The notes: generated from the letters alone by a model not told the origin. A stretch of DNA of 64,000 bases from JAOPZW01 sp963803375 (GCA_963803375.1 CAWDMB010000001.1:310001-374000), one strand, 5' to 3'; counted from the stretch's first letter, positions 18,071-26,370 are shown. Numbers and translations: made by a program.

Positions 18071-18709
18071 TCAGACCGAGTTGAACCGAGCTTCAGGTCG
18101 AGCGCAAGGGGCGTGCGCCGGTGTCGGATCGCCGGCCCGCGCCCGCCAGTCGCGCTCGATCTCTCGCATCATCGCCGGGTAGACGATCAGGTGCCGAAAC
18201 GGCCTGATCGCGGCCATGTAGCCGGTCCCGAGCAGTCCGTTCGGCTTCACCAAGACGGCCATCTGGGCGCGGTGGCCGCCCGTCTTGTCCGGGACCCAGC
18301 CGACGTGCATGACCCCGTGAACCGTCCGATTGGCGATCTCCGCCGCCCACTCGTCGCCGATCAGGTACAGCGAGGTGAAGGGGAGCGCGTCGAAGTCCGG
18401 GCCGGACGGGGCGTCGCGCAGATCCGCCGGCAACCGGTCGCGGGGCGTCGGCACCCTGGAGCCCACGCCGGCGTCCGGGCCGTCCGAACCGAGCAATCCC
18501 CCGAGCATCGACCGGATCGCCCAGAGCGTGCGGGCGACGCCGGAGGAACCTTGCGCCGGGTGGCCCGAGACGAACCTCTCCACCAGCCGACGGAAGTCGT
18601 CCGGGCCGCCGGGCGTCGGCAGCGCCCACACATCCTCGAGCCGGAAGTCGCGGGTGAGCTCGTGGATGCGCCAGGGCCGGGAGGTGTGCGCAGTCTTCGG
18701 GAGCCTCAT
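18071..18709 (-). CDS. DUF2867 family protein
   Basis: 212 aa from ATG 18709. Recognisable DUF2867 pattern: SRPWRIHELTRDFRLEDVWA, then DALPFTSLYLIGDEWAAEIAN, GVMHVGWVPDKTG and FRHLIVYPAMMREIERDW. Related domains are found alone or at the C-terminus of NAD-dependent epimerase-like proteins; activity unknown. The start is 15 bases from an operator-like repeat shared with the TetR gene at 19280-19954, so that regulator probably controls it. Confidence 0.8.
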   Translation of the reverse strand: MRLPKTAHTSRPWRIHELTRDFRLEDVWALPTPGGPDDFRRLVERFVSGHPAQGSSGVARTLWAIRSMLGGLLGSDGPDAGVGSRVPTPRDRLPADLRDAPSGPDFDALPFTSLYLIGDEWAAEIANRTVHGVMHVGWVPDKTGGHRAQMAVLVKPNGLLGTGYMAAIRPFRHLIVYPAMMREIERDWRARAGDPTPAHAPCARPEARFNSV

Positions 18710-18723
18710 CGTGGATCCCCATC

Positions 18724-18739
18724 CATACAGTCGTGCATG
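18724..18739 (-). promoter_or_regulatory. TetR-type operator before the DUF2867 gene
   Basis: CATACA-GTCG-TGCATG differs by one base in the arms from CATACA-TGCG-TGTATG at 19948-19963. It covers the likely -10 region (minus strand TATGGA) of the DUF2867 gene. Confidence 0.6.
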
Positions 18740-18752
18740 GGGCTGGAGGCGC

Positions 18753-19154
18753 TCACGCGAGCGCCGCCACACCCAGCTCGCGTTGTACCGCGAGAACCTC
18801 GGCGTTCATCGCCTCTGCGAGCGCCAGCGCTGCCGAGCGCGGGCGAACCATCACGGTCAACTCGTCGATCAGCCCGTCCTGGCCGATGTGGAGGAAGTCG
18901 CACCCCTGCAGCTCGCGGTCCCCCACCCGCGCTCTGAACAGCAGCGCGTGGTCGCTGGCCCCCTCGGCACCAATCTCGCGCTCGTAGTGGAAGTCCTCGA
19001 AGACGCGGATGACGGCGCGGAGGATCACGCCGAGCGCCTCGCGTCCGTGGTAGGGGCGAAACACGACGGGGCTGTTGAACACGACAGCCGGCGAAACCAG
19101 CTTCAGCACGCCGTCGATTTCGCCTGTCTCGACTGCGCTGCGGAACGGGTGCAT
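18753..19154 (-). CDS. NTF2-like (SnoaL/limonene-epoxide-hydrolase fold) protein
   Basis: 133 aa from ATG 19154, with AAAGG 9-10 bases before. NTF2-like features: MHPFRSAVETGEIDGVLKLV, FRPYHGREALGVILRAV and RELQGCDFLHIGQDGLIDELTVMVRP. These small alpha+beta barrels are enzymes or ligand binders; residues do not let me name a reaction. It lies between the TetR gene and DUF2867 on the same strand. Confidence 0.82.
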   Translation of the reverse strand: MHPFRSAVETGEIDGVLKLVSPAVVFNSPVVFRPYHGREALGVILRAVIRVFEDFHYEREIGAEGASDHALLFRARVGDRELQGCDFLHIGQDGLIDELTVMVRPRSAALALAEAMNAEVLAVQRELGVAALA

Positions 19155-19279
19155 GGGACGCGACCTTTCTGTAGGGATTGCGCGAGCGGATTGTCTGAGC
19201 GGCGAGAGCGCCGAGGCGCTGAAGATCTCGCCGAGCACGTTCCTGGGCGCCAGCCCACTCACCGGTGTGGGTCGCGCTC

Positions 19280-19954
19280 TCAGTTGCATTCCGAGAGCGG
19301 GTCATGGTCGAGTCCAAGCACGCCGGCGACCGCGCGCGCCGCCAGCACCTCATCGTGCGGCGCCTGTCCGGCGAGTTGGATGACCGTGCCTTCCAAGGCA
19401 CCGACCAAGGCGAGCGCGACGGCCCTGGCCGGCGGGCCGGCTGGGATCGTCCCAACCCTGCGCCCCGCGTTGATGAGGCGGGTGCAGCGCTTGACGAGAC
19501 TTTCGGAGACCCGCTCGAGATGACGCCCGACAGGGTGATCCTGACCGCTGAACTCGAGCCTTAGCGCCATCGCCACGCGGGCCACGTCGCGCCGGCAGTA
19601 GACGGCGTGACCGCGTGCCAGGGCGATCAGTGCGACGACTGGATCGGGCTCTTGCTCGATGAGTTGGCCGACGTCCCGTCTCCATGTCTCATCGACCCAA
19701 TCGATCACGGCCAGGGCGAGGTCCTCCTTGTCCTCGAACTGGTGATAGAGCGCCCCGCGGGTGTAGCCGGCCGCGCTCGCCACCCGCTCCAGGACGAGGT
19801 TGCCGTAGCCGTAGCGGGAGAGCCCCTTCGCGGCCGACTCGAGCAAGGCGCTACGCGTGCGCGCGCTTCGGTCGGCCTGCGTTGAGCGACGACTGCTCGC
19901 GGACCCCGTCGCCTTCGACCGACCGCCGGCCTCACGAGGAGTCCGTACATACAT
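19280..19954 (-). CDS. TetR/AcrR-family transcriptional regulator
   Basis: 224 aa from ATG 19954. Helix-turn-helix around residues 38-70 includes LERVASAAGYTRGALYHQF and EDKEDLALAVI; C-terminal helical ligand domain. TACCAT (plus strand 19961-19966) ends 6 bases before the ATG, so the message is probably leaderless, and a CATACA-N4-TGTATG operator covers the start codon. The same box stands before DUF2867. Probable local repressor of the NTF2-like and DUF2867 genes. Confidence 0.9.
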   Translation of the reverse strand: MYVRTPREAGGRSKATGSASSRRSTQADRSARTRSALLESAAKGLSRYGYGNLVLERVASAAGYTRGALYHQFEDKEDLALAVIDWVDETWRRDVGQLIEQEPDPVVALIALARGHAVYCRRDVARVAMALRLEFSGQDHPVGRHLERVSESLVKRCTRLINAGRRVGTIPAGPPARAVALALVGALEGTVIQLAGQAPHDEVLAARAVAGVLGLDHDPLSECN

Positions 19955-19966
19955 GCGTGTATGGTA
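19948..19966 (-). promoter_or_regulatory. Operator plus -10 over the start of the TetR gene
   Basis: CATACA-TGCG-TGTATG (19948-19963) is a perfect 6-bp inverted repeat with a 4-base spacer; it overlaps the -10 TACCAT (19961-19966, minus strand) and the ATG. Confidence 0.65.
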
Positions 19967-20032
19967 TCTGATCCCGCCGGCCGAGCGAGCCTGGGACGCG
20001 CGTCCCGGCCCGCGCGGCGGCGTCGACGGCCG

Positions 20033-20854
20033 TCACCCGGAGGCGGAGCCGGGCTCGACGACGAGCTGGCTGATCGAGAAGCTCGCGCCCTGTGGATCCA
20101 TGAGGACGGCGGTCCGGAACCCCGGCGCGTCGTGGGCCGCCACGACGACCCGGCCGCCGAGTTGCGCCGCGTGATCGGCGGTCGCGTCGGCGTCCGCCAC
20201 CCAGAAGTCGACGCTCCAGTGCGGATCGGCCTCGCCGGGGCCGAGCGGCGCCATCACGCCGACGACGTCGCGCGGCACCGGCTGCTCGGGCTTGCCGCCG
20301 ACGTAACCGGGGAGCCGCCACAGCGTGACCGGCCCCAAGGGCTCCGGCCGCCAGTCGAAGGTCGTCCCGTAGAACGCGATCGCGCCTTCGGGGTCGGCGG
20401 TGTGCAGCACGCTCATCGCCCAGGCGCTGGGTTCGTTGACCACCTGCGCGCCTTCGCGCGTGCCGGCCTCCCAGGCGCAGAGCACCGCCCCCGCGGGATC
20501 GGCGAGCACCGCCATGCGACCGGCCGGCAGGACGTCGAACGGACCGTCGAGCAGGGCGCCGCCGGCCTCCTTCGCCTGCTCGGAGGTTTCGTCGGCGGAG
20601 TCGACGCGGACGTGGGTGATCCACGCCGGCGCGAGGTCGCCGGCCCCGTCGGGGAGCGGCGCGATGCCGGCCGCGTCGCGGCCCCTGACCCGCGCGACGT
20701 GGTACCCGGCCGGTTCGACGCCGGGCATCGGCCCCGGGCCGACCATCTGCCACCCGAACAGCGGCCCGTAGAAGTCCAGCGCCGCACGCAGATCCGGCTG
20801 CAAGGTCTCGACCCAGCACGGGACACCGGCCGGGTACCGCTCGCGCTTGCTCAT
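20033..20854 (-). CDS. VOC-family (glyoxalase/dioxygenase fold) protein, two-domain
   Basis: 273 aa from ATG 20854, GGGGGCAGG immediately upstream. Two tandem VOC modules: VETLQPDLRAALDFYGPLFG (1) and VLHTADPEGAIAFYGTTFDW (2), with strand pairs such as RMAVLADPAGAVLCAWEA and RTAVLMDPQGASFSISQL. Similar actinobacterial proteins are annotated as hydroxylases or glyoxalase-like, but no ligand set is diagnostic. Divergent from the HxlR-type regulator through a 103-bp region with tandem repeats, a typical regulator-target pair. Confidence 0.88.
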   Translation of the reverse strand: MSKRERYPAGVPCWVETLQPDLRAALDFYGPLFGWQMVGPGPMPGVEPAGYHVARVRGRDAAGIAPLPDGAGDLAPAWITHVRVDSADETSEQAKEAGGALLDGPFDVLPAGRMAVLADPAGAVLCAWEAGTREGAQVVNEPSAWAMSVLHTADPEGAIAFYGTTFDWRPEPLGPVTLWRLPGYVGGKPEQPVPRDVVGVMAPLGPGEADPHWSVDFWVADADATADHAAQLGGRVVVAAHDAPGFRTAVLMDPQGASFSISQLVVEPGSASG

Positions 20855-20894
20855 GCCTGCCCCCGTTCTCGAAGCCGTGCAGTTGGTGAACCGT

Positions 20895-20932
20895 AGCATA
20901 GACTTGGGAACTCCAAGCATAAATTTGGGAAG
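20895..20932. promoter_or_regulatory. Tandem AGCATARAYTTGGGAA boxes between VOC and HxlR genes
   Basis: AGCATAGACTTGGGAA (20895-20910) and AGCATAAATTTGGGAA (20916-20931) are 21 bp apart, two helical turns. AGCATA read on the minus strand is TATGCT, a good -10 for the VOC gene. The inverted pair CTTGG-GAACT-CCAAG (20903-20917) lies between. Likely binding region for the HxlR-type protein. Confidence 0.6.
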
Positions 20933-20945
20933 TCGGATGCAGAGC

Positions 20946-20951
20946 TACGCT
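20946..20951 (+). promoter_or_regulatory. -10 TACGCT of the HxlR-type gene
   Basis: Ends 6 bases before ATG 20958; decides this start over the in-frame ATG 20937. Confidence 0.5.
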
Positions 20952-20957
20952 GTGCGT

Positions 20958-21620
20958 ATGGCGATGAAGCGCTCCTACGGCGATCCGTGCGGGATCGCCC
21001 GCGCGCTCGACCTCGTCGGGGAGCGGTGGGCGCTGCTCGTCGTGCGCGAGCTCGTCCTCGGCCCCAAGCGCTTCACGGACCTGCAGGCCGGGCTGCCGCG
21101 CCTGAGCCCGGACGTCCTCGCCCAGCGCCTGCGCGAGCTCGAGGACGCCGGCGTCGTGCACCGCAGGACGCTGCCGCCGCCGGCGGGCTCGCGCGTGTAC
21201 GAGCTCACGGCGTGGGGCCGCGAGCTCGAGCCTGTGCTCCTGGCCCTCGGCCGCTGGGGCAGTCGCGCGCCGTTGCAGCCCGGCGACGCGCCGCTCGGCG
21301 TCGACGCCCTGATGCTGGCGCTGCCGACGCTGTTCGACGCGTCCCGGGGCGCCGGGCTGCGCGCGAGCCTCGAGCTCCGCCTCGGCCAGGACCGCTTCCA
21401 CGCCCGCGTGCACGACGGCCGGCTCGAGCTCGATCGCGCCGGCGCCGGCCAACCCGACGCCGTCGTCGAGACCGAGCCCGCCGTGCTGTCGGAGGTCCTC
21501 TGGCACGGCCGGTCCCTCGCGGAGGCCGAGCGTGCCGGCGCGATCAGGCTCGACGGGAGCCGCGCCGCGGTCAGGCGCTTTGTGAAGCTCTTCCCGGCGC
21601 CGGCGCCCGCGGCCACGTGA
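20958..21620 (+). CDS. HxlR-type winged-helix regulator with C-terminal SCP2-like domain
   Basis: 220 aa from ATG 20958. Residues 1-95 are an HxlR/MarR-like winged helix: YGDPCGIARALDLVGERWAL, VRELVLGPKRFTDLQAGLP, LAQRLRELEDAGVVHRR. Residues about 110-215 look like a sterol-carrier-like domain (FHARVHDGRLELDRAG, AVVETEPAVLSEVL), a common pairing in actinobacteria that may bind a lipid or hydrophobic effector. Divergent from the VOC gene, which it probably controls. Confidence 0.87.
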   Translation: MAMKRSYGDPCGIARALDLVGERWALLVVRELVLGPKRFTDLQAGLPRLSPDVLAQRLRELEDAGVVHRRTLPPPAGSRVYELTAWGRELEPVLLALGRWGSRAPLQPGDAPLGVDALMLALPTLFDASRGAGLRASLELRLGQDRFHARVHDGRLELDRAGAGQPDAVVETEPAVLSEVLWHGRSLAEAERAGAIRLDGSRAAVRRFVKLFPAPAPAAT

Positions 21621-21630
21621 CGGTCGGCAC

Positions 21631-21663
21631 GGCGCCTGCCGGAATCGGCCGCACGCAGGCGCC
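21631..21663. terminator. Bidirectional hairpin between convergent genes
   Basis: GGCGCCTGC at 21631-21639 and its exact complement at 21655-21663 with a 15-base loop, between the stop of the HxlR-type gene and the stop of glyS. Confidence 0.6.
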
Positions 21664-21665
21664 GC

Positions 21666-23033
21666 TCAGACGGGCGCGAGCTTCGGCGAGCGCCACGGCG
21701 CCGCGAGGCGCTCGCCGAGCACGGCGGGCAGCTCGTCGACCGCGATGCGGTCCTGCTCGAGCGTGTCGCGGTCGCGGACCGTGACCGTGCGGTCCTCGAG
21801 CGACCGGTGGTCGATCGTGATCGCGAACGGCGTGCCGATCTCGTCCTGGCGGCGGTAGCGCCGGCCGATCGAGCCGCCCTCGTCGTACTCCGTCTGCAGC
21901 CCGGCGCGGCGCAGCGCGTCACGGACCTCGCGCGCGAGCTCGGGCTGGCCGTCCTTGCGCACGAGCGGCAGGACGGCGGCCTTGACGGGCGCCAGCCGCG
22001 GGTGGAGCTTGAGCACGGTCCGCGACTCGCCGCCCAGCTCGTCCTCGTCGTAGGCGTCGACGAGGAAGGCGAGCGCGGCGCGATCGGCCCCGGCGGCCGG
22101 CTCGATGACGTGCGGCACATAGCGCTCGCCGCTGGCGGTGTCGACGTACTCGAGCGTCGTCCCGCTGAACCGCGCGTGCTGGGTGAGGTCGAAGTCGCCG
22201 CGGTTGGCGATCCCCTCGAGCTCCGACCAGCCGATCGGGAACAGGTACTCGACGTCGCTCGTGCCGGTCGAGTAGTGGCTGAGCTCGTCGGCCTCGTGTG
22301 CGCGCAGGCGCAGGTGGTCGCGGCGCAGCCCGAGGTCGAGGTACCAGTCCGTGCGGATCTGGCACCAATCCTCGAACCAGTGCGGCGCGTCGGCCGGCGG
22401 GACGAAGAACTCCATCTCCATCTGCTCGAACTCGCGCGTGCGGAAGATGAAGTTGCCCGGGGTGATCTCGTTGCGGAACGACTTGCCGACCTGCGCGATC
22501 CCGAACGGGGGCTTCTTGCGGGAGAACTGCAGCACGTTCTTGAAGTTGATGAAGATCCCCTGCGCGGTCTCGGGGCGCAGGTACGCGGTCGAGCCCGTGT
22601 CCTTCACCGGGCCGATCGTCGTCTCGAACATGAGGTTGAAGGCGCGCGCCTCGGTGAGGTCGCACTCCGGGCCCTCGCCCGGGTGCACCGAGGGCTTGCG
22701 CGGGCAGGCGACCTGGTCGAGGTGGTCGGCGCGGAAGCGCTGGCCGCACGCGCGGCAGTCCACGAGCGGGTCCGTGAAGCCCGCGAGGTGGCCCGAGGCC
22801 TCCCACACGCGTGGGTGCTGGAGGATCGCCGAGTCCAGCGCGACGATGTCGTCGCGCTCGGTGAGCATCGAGCGCCACCACTCGGCCTTGACGTTGTTCT
22901 TCAGCAGGACGCCGTAGTGCCCGTAGTCGTAGGTCGAGCCGACGCCGCCATAGATCTCGCTCGAGGGGAAGATGAAGCCGCGCCGCTTGGTCAGCGCGAC
23001 GATCTTGTCCATGGTCACGACGTCCTCGGCCAT
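21666..23033 (-). CDS. glyS: Glycyl-tRNA synthetase (class II, single-chain type)
   Basis: 455 aa. The eukaryote/Gram-positive alpha2 form: MDKIVALTKRRGFIFPSSEI, YGGVGSTYDYGHYGVLLKNN, a zinc-binding insert CRACGQRF...CPRK, class II motif 2 GKSFRNEITPGNFIFRTREF and anticodon-binding C-terminus with PRLAPVKAAVLPLV. Charges tRNA-Gly in the cytoplasm. ATG 23033 is supported by TACGAT on the minus strand ending 6 bases upstream; the ATG at residue 8 is an alternative. No T-box leader fits in such a short space. Confidence 0.96.
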   Translation of the reverse strand: MAEDVVTMDKIVALTKRRGFIFPSSEIYGGVGSTYDYGHYGVLLKNNVKAEWWRSMLTERDDIVALDSAILQHPRVWEASGHLAGFTDPLVDCRACGQRFRADHLDQVACPRKPSVHPGEGPECDLTEARAFNLMFETTIGPVKDTGSTAYLRPETAQGIFINFKNVLQFSRKKPPFGIAQVGKSFRNEITPGNFIFRTREFEQMEMEFFVPPADAPHWFEDWCQIRTDWYLDLGLRRDHLRLRAHEADELSHYSTGTSDVEYLFPIGWSELEGIANRGDFDLTQHARFSGTTLEYVDTASGERYVPHVIEPAAGADRAALAFLVDAYDEDELGGESRTVLKLHPRLAPVKAAVLPLVRKDGQPELAREVRDALRRAGLQTEYDEGGSIGRRYRRQDEIGTPFAITIDHRSLEDRTVTVRDRDTLEQDRIAVDELPAVLGERLAAPWRSPKLAPV

Positions 23034-23039
23034 CGCCGG

Positions 23040-23045
23040 ATCGTA
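23040..23045 (-). promoter_or_regulatory. -10 TACGAT of glyS
   Basis: Six bases from ATG 23033; leaderless-type spacing. Confidence 0.5.
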
Positions 23046-23079
23046 GGCGCTCGCGACCGGGGAGGCCGGTTGGCATTCC

Positions 23080-23085
23080 TATACT
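23080..23085 (+). promoter_or_regulatory. -10 TATACT of the FmdB-like gene
   Basis: TATACT ends 9 bases before ATG 23095. Confidence 0.5.
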
Positions 23086-23094
23086 CCGAGTGCC

Positions 23095-23418
23095 ATGCCG
23101 ATCTACGCGTACCGTTGCGAGAACGGGCACCTGTTCGAGGTCATGCAGAGGATGACCGACGAGCCCGTCGCGGCGTGCACCACGTGCGAGGCGCCCGTCC
23201 AGCGCGTGTTCCACCCCGTCGCGGTGCACTTCAAGGGCAAGGGCTTCTACAACACCGACTACGGCACGAAGCGCCGCAACCGCGAGCTCGAGAAGTCGGG
23301 CGCCGACGGCGCCGGCAAGGCGGAGCCCAAGGGCAAGGAGGGGTCCTCCTCGGACGCCAAGCCGCCCGAGCCCGCCAAGAAGGCCGACGCCAAGCCGGCC
23401 GCGACGTCGTCCGATTAG
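23095..23418 (+). CDS. FmdB-family zinc-ribbon protein
   Basis: 107 aa. MPIYAYRCENGHLFEVMQRM and CTTCEAPVQRVFHPVAVHFK form the small FmdB regulatory zinc ribbon, though the first cysteine pair is C-x3-H rather than C-x2-C. A Lys/Ala/Pro-rich tail (EPAKKADAKPAATSSD) follows. Proposed roles range from nucleic-acid binding to regulation; none proven here. Its stop overlaps the convergent LCP gene by 4 bp. Confidence 0.88.
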   Translation: MPIYAYRCENGHLFEVMQRMTDEPVAACTTCEAPVQRVFHPVAVHFKGKGFYNTDYGTKRRNRELEKSGADGAGKAEPKGKEGSSSDAKPPEPAKKADAKPAATSSD

Positions 23419-24503
23419 CCAGCCCTGACGAAGCGCCGGGTCTCGGACCGGCGCTCGGCGTCGGAGACGACGAGACCGGCGCCTCCGTCGGCCAGCGACT
23501 CGGCGCCGCTCGGCTCGAGCACGCGCGTGGGCGCGTTGCCCGACAACGCGGTCCCGAGCGCGTAGAGCACGAGCGTCGGGCCGTTCATGTCGCCGCGGAT
23601 CGTGCGCGGGGCCTGCCACGCGATCAACGGCGCGCGCACGAAGCCCGAGGGGCTGAGGACGCGGGACTTCATCGCCGCGACGATCTGCTGCTGGCGGCGC
23701 GCGCGCGTGAGGTCGTCCTCGCTCGGGTTGCAGCGGTTCTTGCGCGTGCGCGCGAGCGCGAGCGCCTGCGCCCCGTCGAGGTGGTTCTCGCCGGCGCGCA
23801 GCCGCAGCGTCGTGCCGCCGTTGCGCCGGCCGCCGTTGATGAGCGAGACCACGCAGCCCGTCTTGACGTCGACGCCGCCCATGGCGTCGATGAGCGACGG
23901 GAAGGTCGCGAAGTCGACGAGCACGACGTGGTTGACCTCGATCCCGAGGAACTGGCGGACCGTGCGGATCATGAGCGGCGCGCCGCCGAGCGCGAAGGCC
24001 GCGTTGATCTTGTTGCGCCCGTGGCCGGGGATGTCGACGACCGTGTCGCGCGGGATCGAGAGCTTGGCCGCGGCGCCGCCGCCGCTGCGCAGGAGCAGGA
24101 TCGAGTCGGCCCGGCTCGGGCCCGACGTGCTCGCGCCGGGTTCCTTCGTGCCCTTCGTGCGCTGGTCGGAGCCCAGGACGAGCGTCGTCGTGGCGTGCAG
24201 GAGGCCCGGGCCGCCGTGGTCGAGCGCGGCCTCGGTCGCGCCGTTCGCGCCGTCGCCGTGGACGAGCGAGCTGACGAGGAAGACGACGAGCGCGAGCAAC
24301 AGCCAGCCGACGACCGCGGCCGCGAGCGCGGCGACGACCCGTCCGACCGTGATCCGGGGCCGCCGGCGCCCCGGCCGCTCGGGCCGCCGGCGCAGCTCGT
24401 CGACGAGCGACTCGCCCTCGCGGGGCCCGCGCGAGAGCAGGCGCGGGCGGCTGCGGTAGCGGTGGTACTCGGGCGGTGCCTCGGGCTCGCGGGTCGGCGC
24501 CAT
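23415..24503 (-). CDS. LytR-CpsA-Psr (LCP) family cell-wall glycopolymer ligase
   Basis: 362 aa. Cytoplasmic basic N-terminus (about 60 residues), one transmembrane helix (VVAALAAAVVGWLLLALVVF), then the extracellular LCP domain: LVLGSDQRTKG, SRADSILLL, KLSIPRDTVVDIPGHGRNKI, AAFALGGAPLMIRTV, VLVDFATFPSLIDAMGGV, ALALARTRKN. The conserved Arg/Asp set for polyprenyl-phosphate binding is present. LCP enzymes attach teichoic acid or arabinogalactan-like polymers to peptidoglycan. Start is only 23 bases from the divergent glucokinase ATG. Confidence 0.93.
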   Translation of the reverse strand: MAPTREPEAPPEYHRYRSRPRLLSRGPREGESLVDELRRRPERPGRRRPRITVGRVVAALAAAVVGWLLLALVVFLVSSLVHGDGANGATEAALDHGGPGLLHATTTLVLGSDQRTKGTKEPGASTSGPSRADSILLLRSGGGAAAKLSIPRDTVVDIPGHGRNKINAAFALGGAPLMIRTVRQFLGIEVNHVVLVDFATFPSLIDAMGGVDVKTGCVVSLINGGRRNGGTTLRLRAGENHLDGAQALALARTRKNRCNPSEDDLTRARRQQQIVAAMKSRVLSPSGFVRAPLIAWQAPRTIRGDMNGPTLVLYALGTALSGNAPTRVLEPSGAESLADGGAGLVVSDAERRSETRRFVRAG

Positions 24504-24511
24504 CGGCGGTG

Positions 24512-24517
24512 TATGGT
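24512..24517 (+). promoter_or_regulatory. -10 TATGGT of glucokinase gene
   Basis: Ends 9 bases before ATG 24527; an AGGGAG also lies in that gap, so either a leaderless or very short-leader message. Confidence 0.4.
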
Positions 24518-24526
24518 GGCAGGGAG

Positions 24527-25486
24527 ATGGCCGGCGTCTGCGTGATCGGCGTCGACCTGGGCGGGACGAAGGTGCTCGCCGGCGCGGTCGACGAGCGCCT
24601 CGAGGTCCACCATCGCGCCTACCGGCTGGCCCGTCGCGAGGACACCGAGGCGGTGCTCTCCACGATTGTCGACGCGGTCGAGGAGGCCCGCGAGACGGTC
24701 GACGAGGAGGTGCTCGCGGTCGGCGTGGGGATCCCGTGCCTCGTCGATCACGAGACCGGCGCCGCGCTGCGCTGCAACCACCTGCCGCTCGTCGACGTGG
24801 CGGTTCGCGATCTGCTCGCCGAGCGCATCGCGCTGCCCGTGGTCGTCGACAACGACGCGAACGCCGCGATGCTCGCGGAGTGGCGCTTCGGCGCTGCGCG
24901 GGGCGCCCTGAACGCGGTCCTGCTGACGATCGGCACGGGGATCGGGGGCGGCCTCGTGGTCGACGGGCGCCTCGTGCGCGGGGCGCGCGGGGTGGCGGCC
25001 GAGCTCGGCCACGTCGTCGTCGACGTCGACGGTCCGCCGTGCCCGGGCAACTGCCCGAACGTCGGCTGCCTCGAGGCGCTCGTGTCCGGGATCGCGATCG
25101 GGCGCGAGGGCGTGCGGGTCGCTCGGGGCGCGCCGGACTCGGCGCTCGGGCGCGCGCTGGACTCGGGCCGCGAGATCACCGGCGCGCTCGTGACCGAGCT
25201 CGCCCACGACGGCGATCAGGCCGCCCGCGACGTCGTGGCCCTCGCGGGCGAGCGCCTCGGCATCGGCATCACGTCGCTCGTCAACGTCTTCGATCCCGAG
25301 GTCGTCGTGGTCGGCGGCGGGGCGATGGCCGGCGGCGACCTGCTCCTCGGCCCCGCGCGCGAGGTCGTCGCGCGCCGTGCGCTCGCGCCCGGGCTCGTGC
25401 GGATCGTCCCGACACGGTTCGGCGCGGAGTCAGGGATGCTCGGCGCGGCCGCGATGGCGCTCGACGCCGCCGGCATTCCGGTCTGA
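24527..25486 (+). CDS. ROK-family glucokinase
   Basis: 319 aa. IGVDLGGTKVLAGAVD is the ATP phosphate-1 motif; VVDNDANAAMLAEWRFGAAR carries the catalytic Asp; TIGTGIGGGLVVDGRL is the phosphate-2 loop; ELGHVVVDVDG plus the zinc motif CPGNCPNVGCLE is diagnostic of ROK kinases. Phosphorylates glucose (or a related hexose) to the 6-phosphate. Stop and next ATG overlap (TGATG) with rsmI. Confidence 0.92.
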   Translation: MAGVCVIGVDLGGTKVLAGAVDERLEVHHRAYRLARREDTEAVLSTIVDAVEEARETVDEEVLAVGVGIPCLVDHETGAALRCNHLPLVDVAVRDLLAERIALPVVVDNDANAAMLAEWRFGAARGALNAVLLTIGTGIGGGLVVDGRLVRGARGVAAELGHVVVDVDGPPCPGNCPNVGCLEALVSGIAIGREGVRVARGAPDSALGRALDSGREITGALVTELAHDGDQAARDVVALAGERLGIGITSLVNVFDPEVVVVGGGAMAGGDLLLGPAREVVARRALAPGLVRIVPTRFGAESGMLGAAAMALDAAGIPV

Positions 25487-26313
25487 TGGCCGGCCGTCTC
25501 GTCGTCTGCCCGACCCCGATCGGCAACCTCGAGGACGTCACGTTGCGCGTCCTGAGGGCGCTGCGCGAGGCCGACCTCGTCGCCTGCGAGGACACCCGCA
25601 CGACGAAGGTCCTGCTCGACCGCTACGGGGTCGGCGCCGAGCGCGTGCGCTACGACGCGCACACCGAGCGGCGGGTCGCGCCGCGGCTCGTCGAGCGGAT
25701 GCTCGGCGGGGCCGTCGTCGCGCTCGTGAGCGACGCGGGGATGCCGCTCGTCTGTGATCCCGGCCTCGTGCTCGTGCAGGCGGCCGTGGCCGCGGGCCTG
25801 GCGGTCGAGGTCCTGCCGGGGCCGAGCGCGGCGCTGACCGCGCTCGTGGCAAGCGGGCTGCCCGCCGAGCGCTGGCGCTTCGTCGGGTTCCTGCCGCGCC
25901 GGCGCGGCGAGCTCGAGCGCACGCTGCAGGCGACCGAGACGCTCGTCGGGTTCGAGTCGCCGCGGCGCGTCGCCGCGACGCTCGCCGTGCTCGCCGCGCT
26001 CGAGCCCGAGCGTCCCGTGGCGCTCTGCCGGGAGCTGACGAAGCTCCACGAGGAGGTCGTGCGGGGCACGGCGGCCGAGCTCGCCGCGCGCTTGCAGGGC
26101 GCCGCGGTCCGCGGCGAGGTCGTGCTCGTCGTCGGCGGCGCGGCCGCAGGCGGGACGGACCTCGCGGCGGCCGGCGCGGCGGTTCGCAGGCTCGTCGAGG
26201 CGGGGGCGCGGCCGCGCGCGGCGGCCTCCGTGGTCGCCGAGCTCACCGGAGCTCGCGCGAACGACCTCTACCGCGCGCTCACGGCGCCGCCGGGCTCTGT
26301 CACGACTTCGTGA
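25486..26313 (+). CDS. rsmI: 16S rRNA 2'-O-ribose (C1402) methyltransferase RsmI
   Basis: 275 aa from ATG 25486, overlapping the glucokinase stop by one base. Tetrapyrrole-methylase fold: LVVCPTPIGNLEDVTLRVL, ACEDTRTTKVLLDRYG, ALVSDAGMPLVCDPG, VLPGPSAALTALVASGLP, FVGFLPRRRGELE, FESPRRVAATL, ELTKLHEEVVRGT. Methylates C1402 of 16S rRNA with SAM. A C-terminal helix domain (ARANDLYRAL) completes the family length. Confidence 0.95.
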   Translation: MAGRLVVCPTPIGNLEDVTLRVLRALREADLVACEDTRTTKVLLDRYGVGAERVRYDAHTERRVAPRLVERMLGGAVVALVSDAGMPLVCDPGLVLVQAAVAAGLAVEVLPGPSAALTALVASGLPAERWRFVGFLPRRRGELERTLQATETLVGFESPRRVAATLAVLAALEPERPVALCRELTKLHEEVVRGTAAELAARLQGAAVRGEVVLVVGGAAAGGTDLAAAGAAVRRLVEAGARPRAAASVVAELTGARANDLYRALTAPPGSVTTS

Positions 26314-26364
26314 CGATTCAGTCGCGCCCAACGCGCATCCGGGCTCCGGCGCGCCGCGCGCGCC

Positions 26365-26370
26365 TACCGT
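26365..26370 (+). promoter_or_regulatory. -10 TACCGT of the M23-like gene
   Basis: Ends 6 bases before ATG 26377. Confidence 0.5.

Noticed and set aside
23034..23094. T-box or riboswitch before glyS or metG
   Set aside because: Upstream spaces are too short and -10 boxes stand right at the start codons; no conserved T-box sequence seen.
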